Shown: positions 43,131 to 53,165, numbered from the stretch's first letter. The stretch is DNA of 64,000 nucleotides from an uncultured Flavobacteriales bacterium (GCA_943787725.1 CALSNM010000001.1:310001-374000); one strand, 5' to 3'. A program made the numbers and translations. The notes: a model not told the origin generated them from the sequence alone.

Positions 43131-43850
43131 ATGTTACATAATATTGACTTTTCAAAGGTTTTATTTTTAGATATTGAAACGGTTCCAGAATACTATAAAT
43201 TTGATGAGCTTTCAGAACGAGGAAAGGAACTTTGGACAAAAAAAACACGTTTCTTGCAAGAACGAGAAGATAAAACTCCCGACGAAATTTATGAGAAAGC
43301 AGGAATTTATTCCGAATTTGCCAAAGTAGCTTGCATAAGCGTTGGTTTTTTAGTTCAAAAAGACGGTGAAACACAAATTCGACTTAAGTCGTTTGCTGGA
43401 GAAGATGAGAGAGCGTTACTAAAAGAATTCAATAACTTGTTGAACACACATTATAATCATGACTCTTATTCATTGTGCGCTCATAATGGAAAAGAATTTG
43501 ACTTTCCATTTTTAGGCAGAAGAATGTTGATTAAAGGGTTAAAGCTTCCTAAGCTCTTAAATATTGCAGGAAAAAAACCTTGGGAAATCAACCACCTTGA
43601 CACCATGGAGCTATGGAAATTTGGCGATTACAAACACTATACCTCTCTAGAGCTTTTGACGTATATTTTTAACATCCCAACTCCAAAAGACGACATTGAC
43701 GGAAGCCAAGTTGCTAGTGTTTTTTATGAAGAAAAAGACATCGACCGCATAATTACTTATTGCGAAAAAGATGTCATTGCGACTATTCAGTTAGTTCAAA
43801 GATACAGAGGTGAAGAATTGATTCACGACGACTTTATAATCAGCACCTAA
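43131..43850 (+). CDS. Predicted PolB-associated type 3'-5' exonuclease, DEDDy fold (239 aa)
   Basis: Stand-alone 3'-5' exonuclease related to the proofreading domain of family B polymerases. DEDD motifs in order: FLDIETVPE (Asp/Glu, about residue 14), AHNGKEFDFPFLGRR (Asp), and YCEKDV (Tyr..Asp, about residue 210). The start MLHNIDFSKVLFLDIE (ATG 43131) fits the domain edge better than an upstream GTG/ATG-type extension, and a -7 element lies 21 bp before it. It is divergent from rnhA and convergent with the RNase R gene, with 12 bp between the two stops. Such proteins are common in Bacteroidota and assigned to DNA repair or processing by homology only. Confidence 0.85.
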   Translation: MLHNIDFSKVLFLDIETVPEYYKFDELSERGKELWTKKTRFLQEREDKTPDEIYEKAGIYSEFAKVACISVGFLVQKDGETQIRLKSFAGEDERALLKEFNNLLNTHYNHDSYSLCAHNGKEFDFPFLGRRMLIKGLKLPKLLNIAGKKPWEINHLDTMELWKFGDYKHYTSLELLTYIFNIPTPKDDIDGSQVASVFYEEKDIDRIITYCEKDVIATIQLVQRYRGEELIHDDFIIST

Positions 43851-43862
43851 AAACAAAAAACA

Positions 43863-46004
43863 CTAATCCGCAAGCTCCAAGTCTATTTGCTTTTTAAACA
43901 TATCCGTATTCTTCACAACCACTTGAATTGCTTGGCCCAAATAAAAAGACTCTTCAGTCTGGTATGATTCCAATCGCTTGGTTTTGTCGTTCAATGAAAA
44001 ACTTCCGTCCAAAGAAGATACATGTATTAAGCCTTCGCATTTTGTTTCGTTTAATTCTACAAACAGTCCAAAATCAGTAACACCAGTAACCTTCCCTTCA
44101 AATGTTTGACCAATTTTATCACTCATAAATTTGACTTGCATATACTTTGTTGATGCTCTCTCAGCACTCGAAGCTTCCTTTTCTGTTGCTGAAATGTGCT
44201 TACATTGTGCCTCTAAATCTCTACTGCCATTATAAGTTCTGTTATTTAGCTTTTCAAATAAAACTCTATGAACCAATAAATCCGCATACCTTCTAATTGG
44301 AGAGGTAAAGTGCGAATAATAGTCAAATGCCAATCCATAATGGCCAATATTATCGGTTTCGTAAATTGCTTTCGACATAGAACGAATAACCATTGGTCCA
44401 ATTATATGTAATTCATCTTTTGTTTTAGCTTCTTCCATTACTTTATTCAGAGCAAATGAAATTGGCTTGCCTTTTACATGTTGGATTTTGTATCCAAATT
44501 GATCCAAGAAGATTTTTAAATCTGCTATTTTTTCTTCATTTGGCTGGTCATGCGTTCTGTACAAGAAAGGTATTACCAATTTATTTGGTTCCGGCTTACC
44601 GATAAAAGCTGCAACCCTTCTATTCGCTAAAAGCATAAACTCTTCAATTAATTTATTAGCATCTTTGGACACCTTTAAAACAATCCCCAATGGGTTACTT
44701 TGTTCATCTAATTTAAATCGAACCTCTTGACTTTCTATTTCCAGAGCTCCGGTACTCATTCTCTTTTTTCGAAGAACTTTTGCATATTTATCCATGGCAA
44801 GAATAACGTCTCCAAAATGATCATCTTTAACTTTTCCCTCAATAATCGCTTGTGCATCCTCGTAAGCAAATCGTTTGTCTGAATAAATTATTGTTTTCCC
44901 AAACCATTCGTTTACCACTTTCGCGTCATTGTCTAATTCGAATACTGCAGAAAATGTCAATTTGGTTTCTTCTGGACGAAGGGAGCACAATTTATTTGAT
45001 AATATTTCAGGAAGCATGGGTATTACCCTGTCCACTAAATAAACGGAATTACCTCTACTATATGCTTCTTGGTCTAACTGGGTATTTGGCTGAACATAAT
45101 GGGAAACATCTGCAATATGAATTCCGATTTCAATATTGCCATTTTTCAATTCTTTATAGGAAAGAGCATCATCAAAATCTTTTGCATCATGCGGGTCAAT
45201 AGTAAAGGTCAAAACATCCCTAAAATCTCTTCTGTATTTTGCCTCTATTTTATAATCTGCTTCTTTAATCTTTTCTGATTCTGCAGTCACTTCATTTGGG
45301 AATTTAAACGGAAACCCAAATTCTGCTAAAATAGAGTGCATTTCAACATCCATAGATCCTGCTGCCCCCAGTCTTGAAACAACTGCGCCAAATGGGCTTT
45401 TAACACGTTTTGGCCAAGTAAGAAACTTGACAATTACTTTTTCCCCATTTTTTGCTCCTTTTAAATGACCTCTTTCAATAAAAAAGTCAACAGGCATTTT
45501 ACTATCATCAGGACGAACAAAAACAGCATTAGCACTTATGTCAATTGTTCCAACAAATTCATTCTTTGCACGCTCAACAATACCAACTACTTCCCCTTCC
45601 AATTTACCGCCATGCGTTTTTAATTGAACCGATACAACATCATTATTAAAAGCCTGCCCTGTATTTCTTTGGTGAATAAAAACATCTTCTTCTAATTGGT
45701 CGCTAATAACATAAGCTGCACCTCTCTGGGTAAAGCTAATTTTTCCTTCTATATTGGACGAGCTGGCAGATAATTTTATTCCTTTAAACTGTCCTCTCCC
45801 TTTCGCTTGGATCATTTCATCGAACTCTAAATCATAGAGAATCTCATTTATCAATTTTCTTTGTGATAAATCTTTTATATTGAGTTTTGCTGAAATTTGC
45901 TTGTAGTTATACAACTTAGCAGGGTTCTCCCTAAATAGGTTTAGTATTTTTTTGGTTAAATCCTTTTTGAACCTAAATCCTGATTTGTTCTTTTTTTTTG
46001 GCAT
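43863..46004 (-). CDS. rnr: Ribonuclease R (713 aa)
   Basis: 3'-5' exoribonuclease that degrades structured RNA. Domains: N-terminal winged-helix-like region (about residues 10-70), two cold-shock/OB domains (about 75-225), the RNB catalytic domain (about 255-590) with the metal-binding aspartates in DPHDAKDFDDALSY and the signature HFTSPIRRYADLLVHR, and a C-terminal S1 domain (about 630-710, FEGKVTGVTDFGLFVEL). The start MPKKKNKSGFRFKKDL is at an ATG. The usual basic C-terminal tail is very short. It is intact and convergent with the exonuclease gene. The 230 bp upstream hold no gene I recognise. Confidence 0.94.
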   Translation of the reverse strand: MPKKKNKSGFRFKKDLTKKILNLFRENPAKLYNYKQISAKLNIKDLSQRKLINEILYDLEFDEMIQAKGRGQFKGIKLSASSSNIEGKISFTQRGAAYVISDQLEEDVFIHQRNTGQAFNNDVVSVQLKTHGGKLEGEVVGIVERAKNEFVGTIDISANAVFVRPDDSKMPVDFFIERGHLKGAKNGEKVIVKFLTWPKRVKSPFGAVVSRLGAAGSMDVEMHSILAEFGFPFKFPNEVTAESEKIKEADYKIEAKYRRDFRDVLTFTIDPHDAKDFDDALSYKELKNGNIEIGIHIADVSHYVQPNTQLDQEAYSRGNSVYLVDRVIPMLPEILSNKLCSLRPEETKLTFSAVFELDNDAKVVNEWFGKTIIYSDKRFAYEDAQAIIEGKVKDDHFGDVILAMDKYAKVLRKKRMSTGALEIESQEVRFKLDEQSNPLGIVLKVSKDANKLIEEFMLLANRRVAAFIGKPEPNKLVIPFLYRTHDQPNEEKIADLKIFLDQFGYKIQHVKGKPISFALNKVMEEAKTKDELHIIGPMVIRSMSKAIYETDNIGHYGLAFDYYSHFTSPIRRYADLLVHRVLFEKLNNRTYNGSRDLEAQCKHISATEKEASSAERASTKYMQVKFMSDKIGQTFEGKVTGVTDFGLFVELNETKCEGLIHVSSLDGSFSLNDKTKRLESYQTEESFYLGQAIQVVVKNTDMFKKQIDLELAD

Positions 46005-46234
46005 TTGAATGTTTCGTCTATTAATTAAGACTGTTTATTTATGAAGCAATTACGACAATAATTGAGTTGGATAATCGAAATTGATTATCAAAAGTTACAC
46101 ATTGAAACGTGTATAAGTTTTAAAAAAATGGGGTAATTGCTGATTAATTTATGTGAAATTCGACTTAAAATTAACCTAGGAAAGGTTAGTTATGTCATTA
46201 TTATTAAACAAATTTAGGCAATTATTGTATAACT

Positions 46235-48036
46235 GTGGCCAGATATAGTAAAAACATAACAAAGCGCTTGTTGTTTCACCTCTTTTTTACAGCAACACAT
46301 AACGCTAATTATTGGGTCTGCTTCGGCTCAATGCACCTTATCTGTAACAGATATAGTGGAATCGAGTGCAATTTCTTGTAATGGATCTTGTGATGGTGAA
46401 TTAGGGGTTACTTTTTCAGGAGAGATAGGTACAGCTTCTTTTCAGTGGTTTGATGCAAGTAATATTGATTTAGGAATTAACAATGACTCCGCTAACAGCG
46501 CTTTGTGCGGGAACATACACCGTTGTTATCACTGACGATGATAACTGCACTGTAGACACGATCATTACATTATCAGAACCGGCAGCGATTACCTCAACCA
46601 TTGCAAGGGTTAATACTTCTTGTGGAACCTTCGCTGGTGAATTAAGCATTGCAGGTGGCGGGGGTTGTGGGCCACCCTATACTTATTTTATTGATGGTGT
46701 TGCACTGCTAGGATCAGACTCGATTGGATTACCTGTTGGATTTTATACCATTACTGTTCAAGACAACTGTGGCTGTTCGCAAGAATTCACAGAGTATGTA
46801 AGTTCTACTGATGGGCCTTCTTTTACTACTAGTTTTGTAAATCCCCCCTGCAACGGAGAAGCTAATGGAGCAATAACGATTATCGATACACTAGGAGTTG
46901 CGCCAATAACCCAAAGTATTAATGGTGGCATATCATTTTCAGCGAATTTAGTTTACAACAACTTACCTCCAAGTGGGTATCCGATTATTGTACAAGATGG
47001 AACTGGCTGTCAATCCTTAGTCTTATCTTAACTTGACGGAACCAGATGCAATCTCAGTTGCGCCAATTTTAATTGACGAAACATGTGTGTTAAATAATGG
47101 CTCCATTGACTTCCAGAGTTCCGGAGGAACCGGAGCCTTATACTTACAGCATTGATAATGGTGCTAGCTTTCAAGCTGCATCACTGTTTACAGGGTTAAC
47201 TGGAGGAATGTATGTCTATGCTGTTGAAGATGATAATGCTTGCCAAGTTTTTGGACAAGCCGCACTATCAAGTACTCCAGGACCAATCATTACGAATTCA
47301 AGTTTTGTAAACCCTGCTTGTTCTAACAATTGTAATGGAACTATTTCTATTACTGCCACTGACAATTCTTCCATTAATTATTCTTTAGATGGCGGCGTAA
47401 CGAGTCAAGCTACTGGAGAATTCATAGATTTATGCAGTGGAAATTACACAATCGACATCACCAATATAGAGGGGTGTGAAACTTCTCAGAACCTCATTTT
47501 AACTGCTCCTCATGCCTCCAATAGCGGGATTTACAGTAAGTGACACTAATGGTCCAGCACCATTAACTGTGGTATTTACAAACTCAAGCGTTGGTGCAAC
47601 ATCTTATTTTTGGGATTTTGGAAGCTCGTCCTCTACTAGCCTAGCGATGGATGAAACATTCGAATATACAACAGAAGGTTTTTATACAGTAATGATGGTG
47701 GCTTCAGAACTTTTATGTACAGATACTGCTTATCAAGTTATCAGTGTAATAGGAACGCCGGACATATCAATGCCAAATGTGTTTACACCAAATAACGATG
47801 GTGTCAACGATGTGTTTAGACCAATTACTATTGGAATGACCGAAATTATTGGCGAAATATATAACCGCTGGGGAGAATTAATCTACAAATGGCAAGGAAT
47901 TAATGGTTATTGGGATGGATACACGCGTCCTTCAGGTCAGTTAGCACCTGCCGGAACCTACTTCTATGTTGTTACAGCTACAGATGTTGGTGATGTGACT
48001 TATGCTTTAAGCGGATCCGTTCAATTAATGAGATAA
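46235..48036 (+). CDS. SprB-repeat surface protein with CHU_C (type B) C-terminal domain (frameshifted, ~600 aa)
   Basis: Second type B T9SS cargo. Translated pieces join in order through extra bases near 46501, 47029, 47133 and 47512: CTLSVTDIVESSAISCNGSC..., SLCAGTYTVVITDDDNC..., NLTEPDAISVAPILIDETC..., GPYTYSIDNGASFQ..., PPIAGFTVSDTNGPAP.... These are SprB repeats, one PKD domain (YFWDFGSS) and a gliding-motility C-terminal domain (MPNVFTPNNDGVNDVF, IYNRWGELIY, GSVQLMR). The start is uncertain. A GTG at 46235 opens a signal-like peptide (SKNITKRLLFHLFFTAT) that needs one more frame change, near 46290, to reach IIGSASAQCTL. No PorP/SprF gene adjoins it. It ends 3 bp from the uvrC stop, convergently. 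Confidence 0.75.
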
Positions 48037-48039
48037 GGT

Positions 48040-49852
48040 TTATTTTTTCTTAAAAGTCTTAAAAACAATTTCTGCTTTTGCTTTTCCAATCACTTTTTCC
48101 ATCTCCTCCAAAGAAGACGCTTTAATTCGTTTAACCGATTTGAATTTTTTGATTAGTGCTAAATGTGTTTTTGGGCCTATTCCCTTAATCTGATGCAATT
48201 CTGACTTACTTAAATTAGCTTTCCTCCTTTTTCCTCGATGATGCGTAATTCCAAATCGATGTGCCTCATTTCTCAAATACTGAATTACTTTTAACGACTC
48301 GGATCTTTTATCTAAATAAATGGGCAGAGAATCACCAGGAAAATAAATTTCCTCCAAACGTTTAGCAATACCTATAATGGTAACTTTACCTCTTAACCCT
48401 AAAACATCTAAACTTTTAACGGCTGAACTTAATTGGCCTTTTCCTCCATCAATAACAATTAACTGTGGAAGCGGCTGGTTTTCATCTAGAAGTCTTTTAT
48501 AGCGTCTATAAACAACTTCTTCCATGGAGGCAAAATCATCGGGGCCAATAACCGTTTTTATATTAAAATGACGATACTCTTTTTTAGATGGTTTAGCATC
48601 TTTAAAAACTACACAAGCCGCAACAGGAAAGTCTCCTTGGATATTTGAATTATCAAAACATTCGATGTGTGTTGGTAATTCCAATAAGCGCAAATCTTTT
48701 CGCATTGTATCCATAATTCTTTTAGCGTGTTTATCCGGATCTGTATTTTTAATTTGGCTTTGATGCTCCGTTTTAGCATGTTCAGCATTGCGAAATGACA
48801 AATCCAGAAGCCCTTTTTTGTCACCTTTTTTGGGCACAATAAATTTAGTATTTTCAAACACTAAATTTAGTTTCTGTTGAACCAATATTTCTTTCGACAT
48901 ACTTGGAAATCGGTCACGAATTTCAAGAATTGCAAATTCTAACAATTGCTTATTTGATTCGTTTAAACGCTTTTTCAACTCTAAAGTATGACTCTGAATA
49001 ATTGCCCCATTCATCACTTTTAAAAAATTGACGTAGGCTGTGTTAATATCAGAATCAATAGCAAAAACATCAACATTGTTAATGGTTGCACTAACCACCA
49101 TAGATTTGGATTGATATTTCTCAACCAATGCCAAACGTTCTTTAATATCTTGTGCCTTTTCAAAATCATATTTTGCAGAAGCATTTTTCATTTTATTGCG
49201 CAACTGTTCAATGACAGAATTAATGTTACCTTTCAAAATTTTTCGAACATCTCTCAATCGATGATCATATTCTTTGGCTGAAACCTCTCCTTGGCAGCAA
49301 CCTTTACAATTCCCAATATAGTATTCTACGGAAGTTTGAAATTGTTTATCTCCAATATTCTCTTTTGTAAGCTTATGTGTACAATTTCTTATTTCAAAAC
49401 TTTGCTTGAACAAATCCATTAAAGTTTTAATCATTTTCACAGAATGGAATGGACCGTAATATTCACCAGCCGATTTTTCTAATTGACGTGTGTAAAAAAT
49501 TCTTGAAAATGGTTCTTTTCGAATACAAATCCAGGGATAAGATTTGTCATCTTTCAATAATACATTATACTTTGGTTGGTATTTTTTTATGAGCGTATTT
49601 TCTAGAAGCAAAGCATCCATTTCGGTACTAACCTTAATGGTTTTAATATCCACAATTTTTCCAACTAAAATTTTCGTTTTAGTCTCCTCATATTTTATTT
49701 TATTAAAATATGAGGAGACTCTATTCTTCAGGTTTTTTGCTTTTCCGACATAAATAATCACATTGTTTTTATCGAAATATTGATAAACTCCAGGAGTGCT
49801 AGGTAACGATGAAATAATTTGAGTTATGTGTTCACTTTTTTTCAGATAACAA
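48040..49852 (-). CDS. uvrC: Excinuclease ABC subunit C (about 600 aa)
   Basis: UvrC makes the dual incisions in nucleotide excision repair. GIY-YIG domain at the N-terminus (TPGVYQYFDKNNVIIYVGKAKNLKNRV), zinc-like cysteine cluster (CKGCCQG), UVR domain (YDFEKAQDIKERLALVEKYQSK), RNase H-like endonuclease domain (CFDNSNIQGDFPVAACVVF, DGGKGQLSSA) and C-terminal helix-hairpin-helix (LHQIKGIGPKTHLALIKKF). The first in-frame ATG (49761) is inside the GIY-YIG domain, so the true start is upstream. The open frame reaches 49845 (CTG), and removing one A from a run of seven at 49836-49842 would give a TTG start at 49852 (MLSEKSEHITQIISSLP). The exact start is therefore uncertain. A 17-bp inverted repeat lies inside the gene at 49681-49720. 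Confidence 0.92.
49681..49720. repeat. Perfect 17-bp inverted repeat with 6-nt loop inside uvrC
   Basis: Arms AGTCTCCTCATATTTTA (49681-49697) and its exact reverse complement (49704-49720). It falls in codons for RVSSYFNKIKYEETK of the GIY-YIG domain, about 130-170 nt into the uvrC message, and would form a stable hairpin there. Confidence 0.9.
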
Positions 49853-49984
49853 ATTTAACCTATTTCTGTTTGTTTTTTCTTTGTCAAAATACAAGCACTT
49901 TATCATTAAACGCAAAACCTTCGGATGTAACGGTAAATGATAACCAGTAGCTTCTATATTACTCTATATTCGTTTAGAAAATAA

Positions 49985-50452
49985 TTACTTATATTCTAAA
50001 GGCAGCACAAAAGATTTCTTTTTTTGACTCAACACAACTAATGTTTGCATCTGACCTATTTCTTCAATTAAACTTAATTTTTCTGAAATTAAATAATCGA
50101 ATGCTGGTATGTCTTTTACAATAATTTTAAGCTGATAATCGAAGTCCCCTGCTAATTGATAGCACTCAACTATCTCATCTATTTTGTTAATCTGATTAAT
50201 AAAGTTAGAAATAGCATTCTTCACTTGCCTTGTTAACGATACCTGAATTAGCGCTGTAAAACCCAACCCTAACATGGGTCCATTTACAGATGCATGATAG
50301 CTCTGGATATAGCCTCCTTTTTCCAGCTTTTGAACTCTTCCTAGTGTAGGAGCAGGAGACAGCCCTATCTTTTTACTTAACTCAACATTCGTAATTTTAC
50401 TATTTTTTTGGAGTTCCTTTAGGATTTTTAGGTCGGTCGCGTCTATTTTCAT
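49985..50452 (-). CDS. Lrp/AsnC family transcriptional regulator (155 aa)
   Basis: Feast/famine-type DNA-binding regulator. N-terminal winged helix-turn-helix (residues 3-60: DATDLKILKELQKNSKITNVELSKKIGLSPAPTLGRVQKLE in the printed order), linker, and RAM/ligand domain (about 65-150: ALIQVSLTR, VECYQLAGDFDYQLKIIVKD). ATG at 50450-50452 (MKIDATDLKIL) is preferred over one three codons upstream. It lies 82 bp downstream of the cyclase gene on the same strand. Lrp/AsnC regulators control amino-acid catabolic genes in other bacteria, so regulation of the neighbouring cyclase is possible but not shown. Confidence 0.92.
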   Translation of the reverse strand: MKIDATDLKILKELQKNSKITNVELSKKIGLSPAPTLGRVQKLEKGGYIQSYHASVNGPMLGLGFTALIQVSLTRQVKNAISNFINQINKIDEIVECYQLAGDFDYQLKIIVKDIPAFDYLISEKLSLIEEIGQMQTLVVLSQKKKSFVLPLEYK

Positions 50453-50534
50453 ATAATACATTGCTCTATCGAATTAGATAAATAACTAATCCTAAACTAA
50501 TGTACTGAAATTATTTAATTTGCAGAATTATATT

Positions 50535-51305
50535 TTAAATAACCTGGAACAGAAGCGGCTTGCTCGGGGAAGCGTCATTTTCGAAACTTGCTATCTGAAT
50601 ATTGATGAAAAATGTGCCATCAACTACGTTATCAGGAACAAAAATCAATTCGGTAATCGTTGAATCATATCTAGGACTATCCGGATAATTCCAAAACGCC
50701 CTATGCGATATCATTTTCCCTCCATCAATTTCTCTGTCAACAGAAGGTAAGTCAATTAACAAATGTTTGATCCCCATATCCGATATATATTGAGCTGCTT
50801 CTCCAGTCAAATAAGGCCAGTTTGTGTTTGAATGTTGGGCGCCTATTTTTTCTAGCGGATTAGGTAGAGTTCTAATAACAATAGCTTCAGGATTACCAAT
50901 AATTGCATTTTGAATTTGGTCTTTCGTTAAAATCCGATCTCCTTTTTTTTGCCATTCAGTTTCCGCTCCAACAAATATTTCTGGTTCAATCGAAATTACT
51001 TGTCCAAAAAAGAAAAAGGTTTTCAACGTATCATTTATCGAGTATACCTCTTCAGAAATGTGCCCAACACATTCTGTATGTGTTCCATTTCCATGCGGAT
51101 TAAAAAAAATATTTCGAAAATTAACATCTCCCCCTTCCGCAACACTGCCTAAAAATTGATCCGTACGAACGGGTTCAATTTTCATTGGTTCTACGTACCA
51201 GGCATTTACACCTTTCTTATCACCTCGAAGCGGAACAGAAATATCTATCGGGTTTGACAGATCCACTTTATAGGTCTGGTTTTTATGTTCAATAGAGGCT
51301 ATCAT
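50535..51305 (-). CDS. Cyclase family protein, kynurenine formamidase-like (256 aa)
   Basis: Metal-dependent hydrolase of the cyclase/KynB superfamily. The metal-binding signature is NPHGNGTHTECVGH (about residues 68-81), the local form of HxGTHxDxxxH, and DLPSVDREIDGG lies further on. At 256 aa it is somewhat longer than bacterial KynB (~210 aa). Members hydrolyse N-formylkynurenine or related amides/lactones. An Lrp/AsnC regulator next door, and an aldehyde dehydrogenase of aminomuconate type at the other end of the window, would suit tryptophan breakdown, but substrate assignment is inference. The ATG at 51305 opens the domain (MIASIEHKNQTYKVDL). Confidence 0.82.
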   Translation of the reverse strand: MIASIEHKNQTYKVDLSNPIDISVPLRGDKKGVNAWYVEPMKIEPVRTDQFLGSVAEGGDVNFRNIFFNPHGNGTHTECVGHISEEVYSINDTLKTFFFFGQVISIEPEIFVGAETEWQKKGDRILTKDQIQNAIIGNPEAIVIRTLPNPLEKIGAQHSNTNWPYLTGEAAQYISDMGIKHLLIDLPSVDREIDGGKMISHRAFWNYPDSPRYDSTITELIFVPDNVVDGTFFINIQIASFENDASPSKPLLFQVI

Positions 51306-51371
51306 AATTATATACTAATTCTTTATAAACATCATAAATGTACTATTAATTATGGAATTGTTTTTAATAGA

Positions 51372-52490
51372 TTAGCTAACAAACAACTCACTAGCAATGT
51401 GGTCAGCGAATGCCTTACCCTTTTGATTTAGAGAGAATCCCTGTTTGTTTATGCTGATTTGATCAGAAAAAACAACTAACTGTTTCTTGAGATTAAGCAA
51501 CTGCTCTTCTCCAAACTCACTTTTGACATAGTCAAACTCACATCCCCATATAGTTCTTAGACCTAAAAGAATATACTCGTTATACCTATCTTTTTGAGAA
51601 AGTTTTTCTAATTCGAATGGAACTTCTCCGCCTTTTATTGCTTTAATGTATTTAGCATTGTTAGCAACATTCCATTGGCGGGTATTACCGTTAAATGAGT
51701 GAGCAGAAGGCCCTATACCTACATAAAATTTTCTTTTCCAATAAGATGAATTGTGTTTTGAGAAATATCCTTCTTTACCAAAAGAAGAAATCTCGTATTG
51801 CTTAAATTTATTGTTTTCCAAAGTATTAATTAGCAATTCAAACTGCGCTGCTGCTGCTGCATCGCTCAATGGCTTAGATTTACCCGTTTTGATAAATTGA
51901 TACAAGGCTGTTCCTTTTTCTACCGTTAAATTATAAGCTGATATATGCTGAACATTAAGATCTAATGCTTTTTGTAAATTAACTTTCCACGCTTCAATTG
52001 TCATTTCAGGTAAGCCATAAATAAGGTCAATTGTAATGTTATCAAAGCCTAGTCCTTGTGCATCTTGAACACATTTAGTGGCTTGAATTGAATTATGTGC
52101 GCGATTCATCCAAGTTAAATCAACATCATTAAAGGACTGGATTCCGATACTTAATCTGTTTATGCCTGCTTGTTTTAGTTCTTGTAGTTTTTGAAAAGTG
52201 AAATCATCAGGATTCCCTTCCAATGTTATTTCAGGATTAGAAATAACAGCAAATTCAGCATATACCTTATTCAAAATTCTTCTGATCTCTTTAGCATTTA
52301 AAAAACTTGGCGTACCTCCTCCAAAATAAATCGATTCTACTAATTCTTCATTCAAATAGCTTTTTTGAATTTCTATTTCTTTTAGTAAGCAGTTTATTAA
52401 GTCCTCTTTATTTTTCAAAGAAGTGCTAAAATGAAAATCACAATAGTGGCATTTCTGTTTGCAAAAAGGTATGTGGATATAAATGCCCAT
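51372..52490 (-). CDS. hemW: Radical SAM haem chaperone HemW (372 aa)
   Basis: HemW-type radical SAM protein (formerly annotated as oxygen-independent coproporphyrinogen III oxidase), which inserts haem into respiratory proteins. The 4Fe-4S motif CKQKCHYCDF is at residues 9-18, immediately after MGIYIHIPF. The SAM-binding segments YFGGGTPS and EGNPDD and the C-terminal HemN-like domain (LGLRTIWGCEFDY) are present. Absence of extra N-terminal residues favours HemW over true HemN. The start ATG is at 52490 with a TATTTTTG element 8 bp upstream. Confidence 0.9.
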   Translation of the reverse strand: MGIYIHIPFCKQKCHYCDFHFSTSLKNKEDLINCLLKEIEIQKSYLNEELVESIYFGGGTPSFLNAKEIRRILNKVYAEFAVISNPEITLEGNPDDFTFQKLQELKQAGINRLSIGIQSFNDVDLTWMNRAHNSIQATKCVQDAQGLGFDNITIDLIYGLPEMTIEAWKVNLQKALDLNVQHISAYNLTVEKGTALYQFIKTGKSKPLSDAAAAAQFELLINTLENNKFKQYEISSFGKEGYFSKHNSSYWKRKFYVGIGPSAHSFNGNTRQWNVANNAKYIKAIKGGEVPFELEKLSQKDRYNEYILLGLRTIWGCEFDYVKSEFGEEQLLNLKKQLVVFSDQISINKQGFSLNQKGKAFADHIASELFVS

Positions 52491-52497
52491 TGATTTT

Positions 52498-52505
52498 CAA
52501 AAATA
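52498..52505 (-). promoter_or_regulatory. Candidate -7 element of hemW
   Basis: TATTTTTG on the minus strand, 8 bp before the ATG; a TTG (52522-52524) lies 16 nt further upstream, slightly short of the consensus spacing. Confidence 0.4.
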
Positions 52506-52582
52506 CATAGTTTGAGTGGTACAATCCTCTATTTACTCAATTAATAAATAGCTAACTTTTAGGGAAACCTTTCTCTCTTTAT

Positions 52583-52590
52583 TACATTTG
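52583..52590 (+). promoter_or_regulatory. Candidate -7 element of the YwqK-like lipoprotein gene
   Basis: TACATTTG, 20 bp before the ATG at 52611; a perfect TAnnTTTG match without an obvious -33 box. Confidence 0.45.
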
Positions 52591-52610
52591 TATTCCAATC
52601 AATATAACTT

Positions 52611-53036
52611 ATGAAACCCCTTTCTCTTCTATTACTATTATTGTTTATTAGTTGTTCTCAGGAGCAGGGTAGGATTCCTGTTGAAAAAACCATCCCGGCT
52701 GATCAGAAACCAAAAACCAAGACCGATGGTGAGTTTATTGAACATCATCCCAATGGAAATATAAAAACAAAAGGCTTACTTAAAAACGGAAAGAGAACTG
52801 GTGTCTGGACATCCTATTTTATCAATGGAAAAGTGCAAAGTGAAAGCAAATTCGATAAGGGTAAATTGAATGGAAAAACGGCAGCTTATTATCCCAATGG
52901 TAATGTGCAATACATGGGGCTTTATGTCAATAATAAAAAAGACGACCACTGGTTTTTTTACCAAGAAGATGGGTCCTATTTAAAAGATGTTTTATTCAAA
53001 AATGGAGACAAAGTGACTACTTCTAATAGCCACTAA
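52611..53036 (+). CDS. YwqK-family MORN-like repeat lipoprotein (141 aa)
   Basis: Small lipoprotein: signal peptide with lipobox FISC (cysteine at about residue 15), then a linker and four to five MORN/YwqK-type repeats of ~22 aa (GEFIEHHPNGNIKTKGLLKNG, TGVWTSYFINGKVQSESKF, GKTAAYYPNGNVQYMGLY, DDHWFFYQEDGSYLKDVLF). In Bacteroidota this family is often labelled antitoxin-like, but nothing here suggests a toxin partner. Role unknown; probably an envelope protein anchored to a membrane. Confidence 0.85.
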   Translation: MKPLSLLLLLLFISCSQEQGRIPVEKTIPADQKPKTKTDGEFIEHHPNGNIKTKGLLKNGKRTGVWTSYFINGKVQSESKFDKGKLNGKTAAYYPNGNVQYMGLYVNNKKDDHWFFYQEDGSYLKDVLFKNGDKVTTSNSH

Positions 53037-53165
53037 ATATTTAAAAAAAGAAACAACTATCGCGAATAAAAAAGAGAATTAATTTAAAGGTATTTCCAAG
53101 TTTTTGCGGCTAAATTCACATAAAATAAACTGTTTTATTTAACTTTAATTTATTAAGTTGAGCGT

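Noticed and set aside
43129-43374. Minus-strand open frame inside the exonuclease gene
   Set aside because: Antisense to a well-supported DEDD exonuclease; basic, low-complexity shadow translation.
46005-46234. Regulatory element between RNase R and the CHU_C gene
   Set aside because: Only a weak 6-bp inverted repeat (TAACCT/AGGTTA at 46172-46188) is visible; too little to call an operator.
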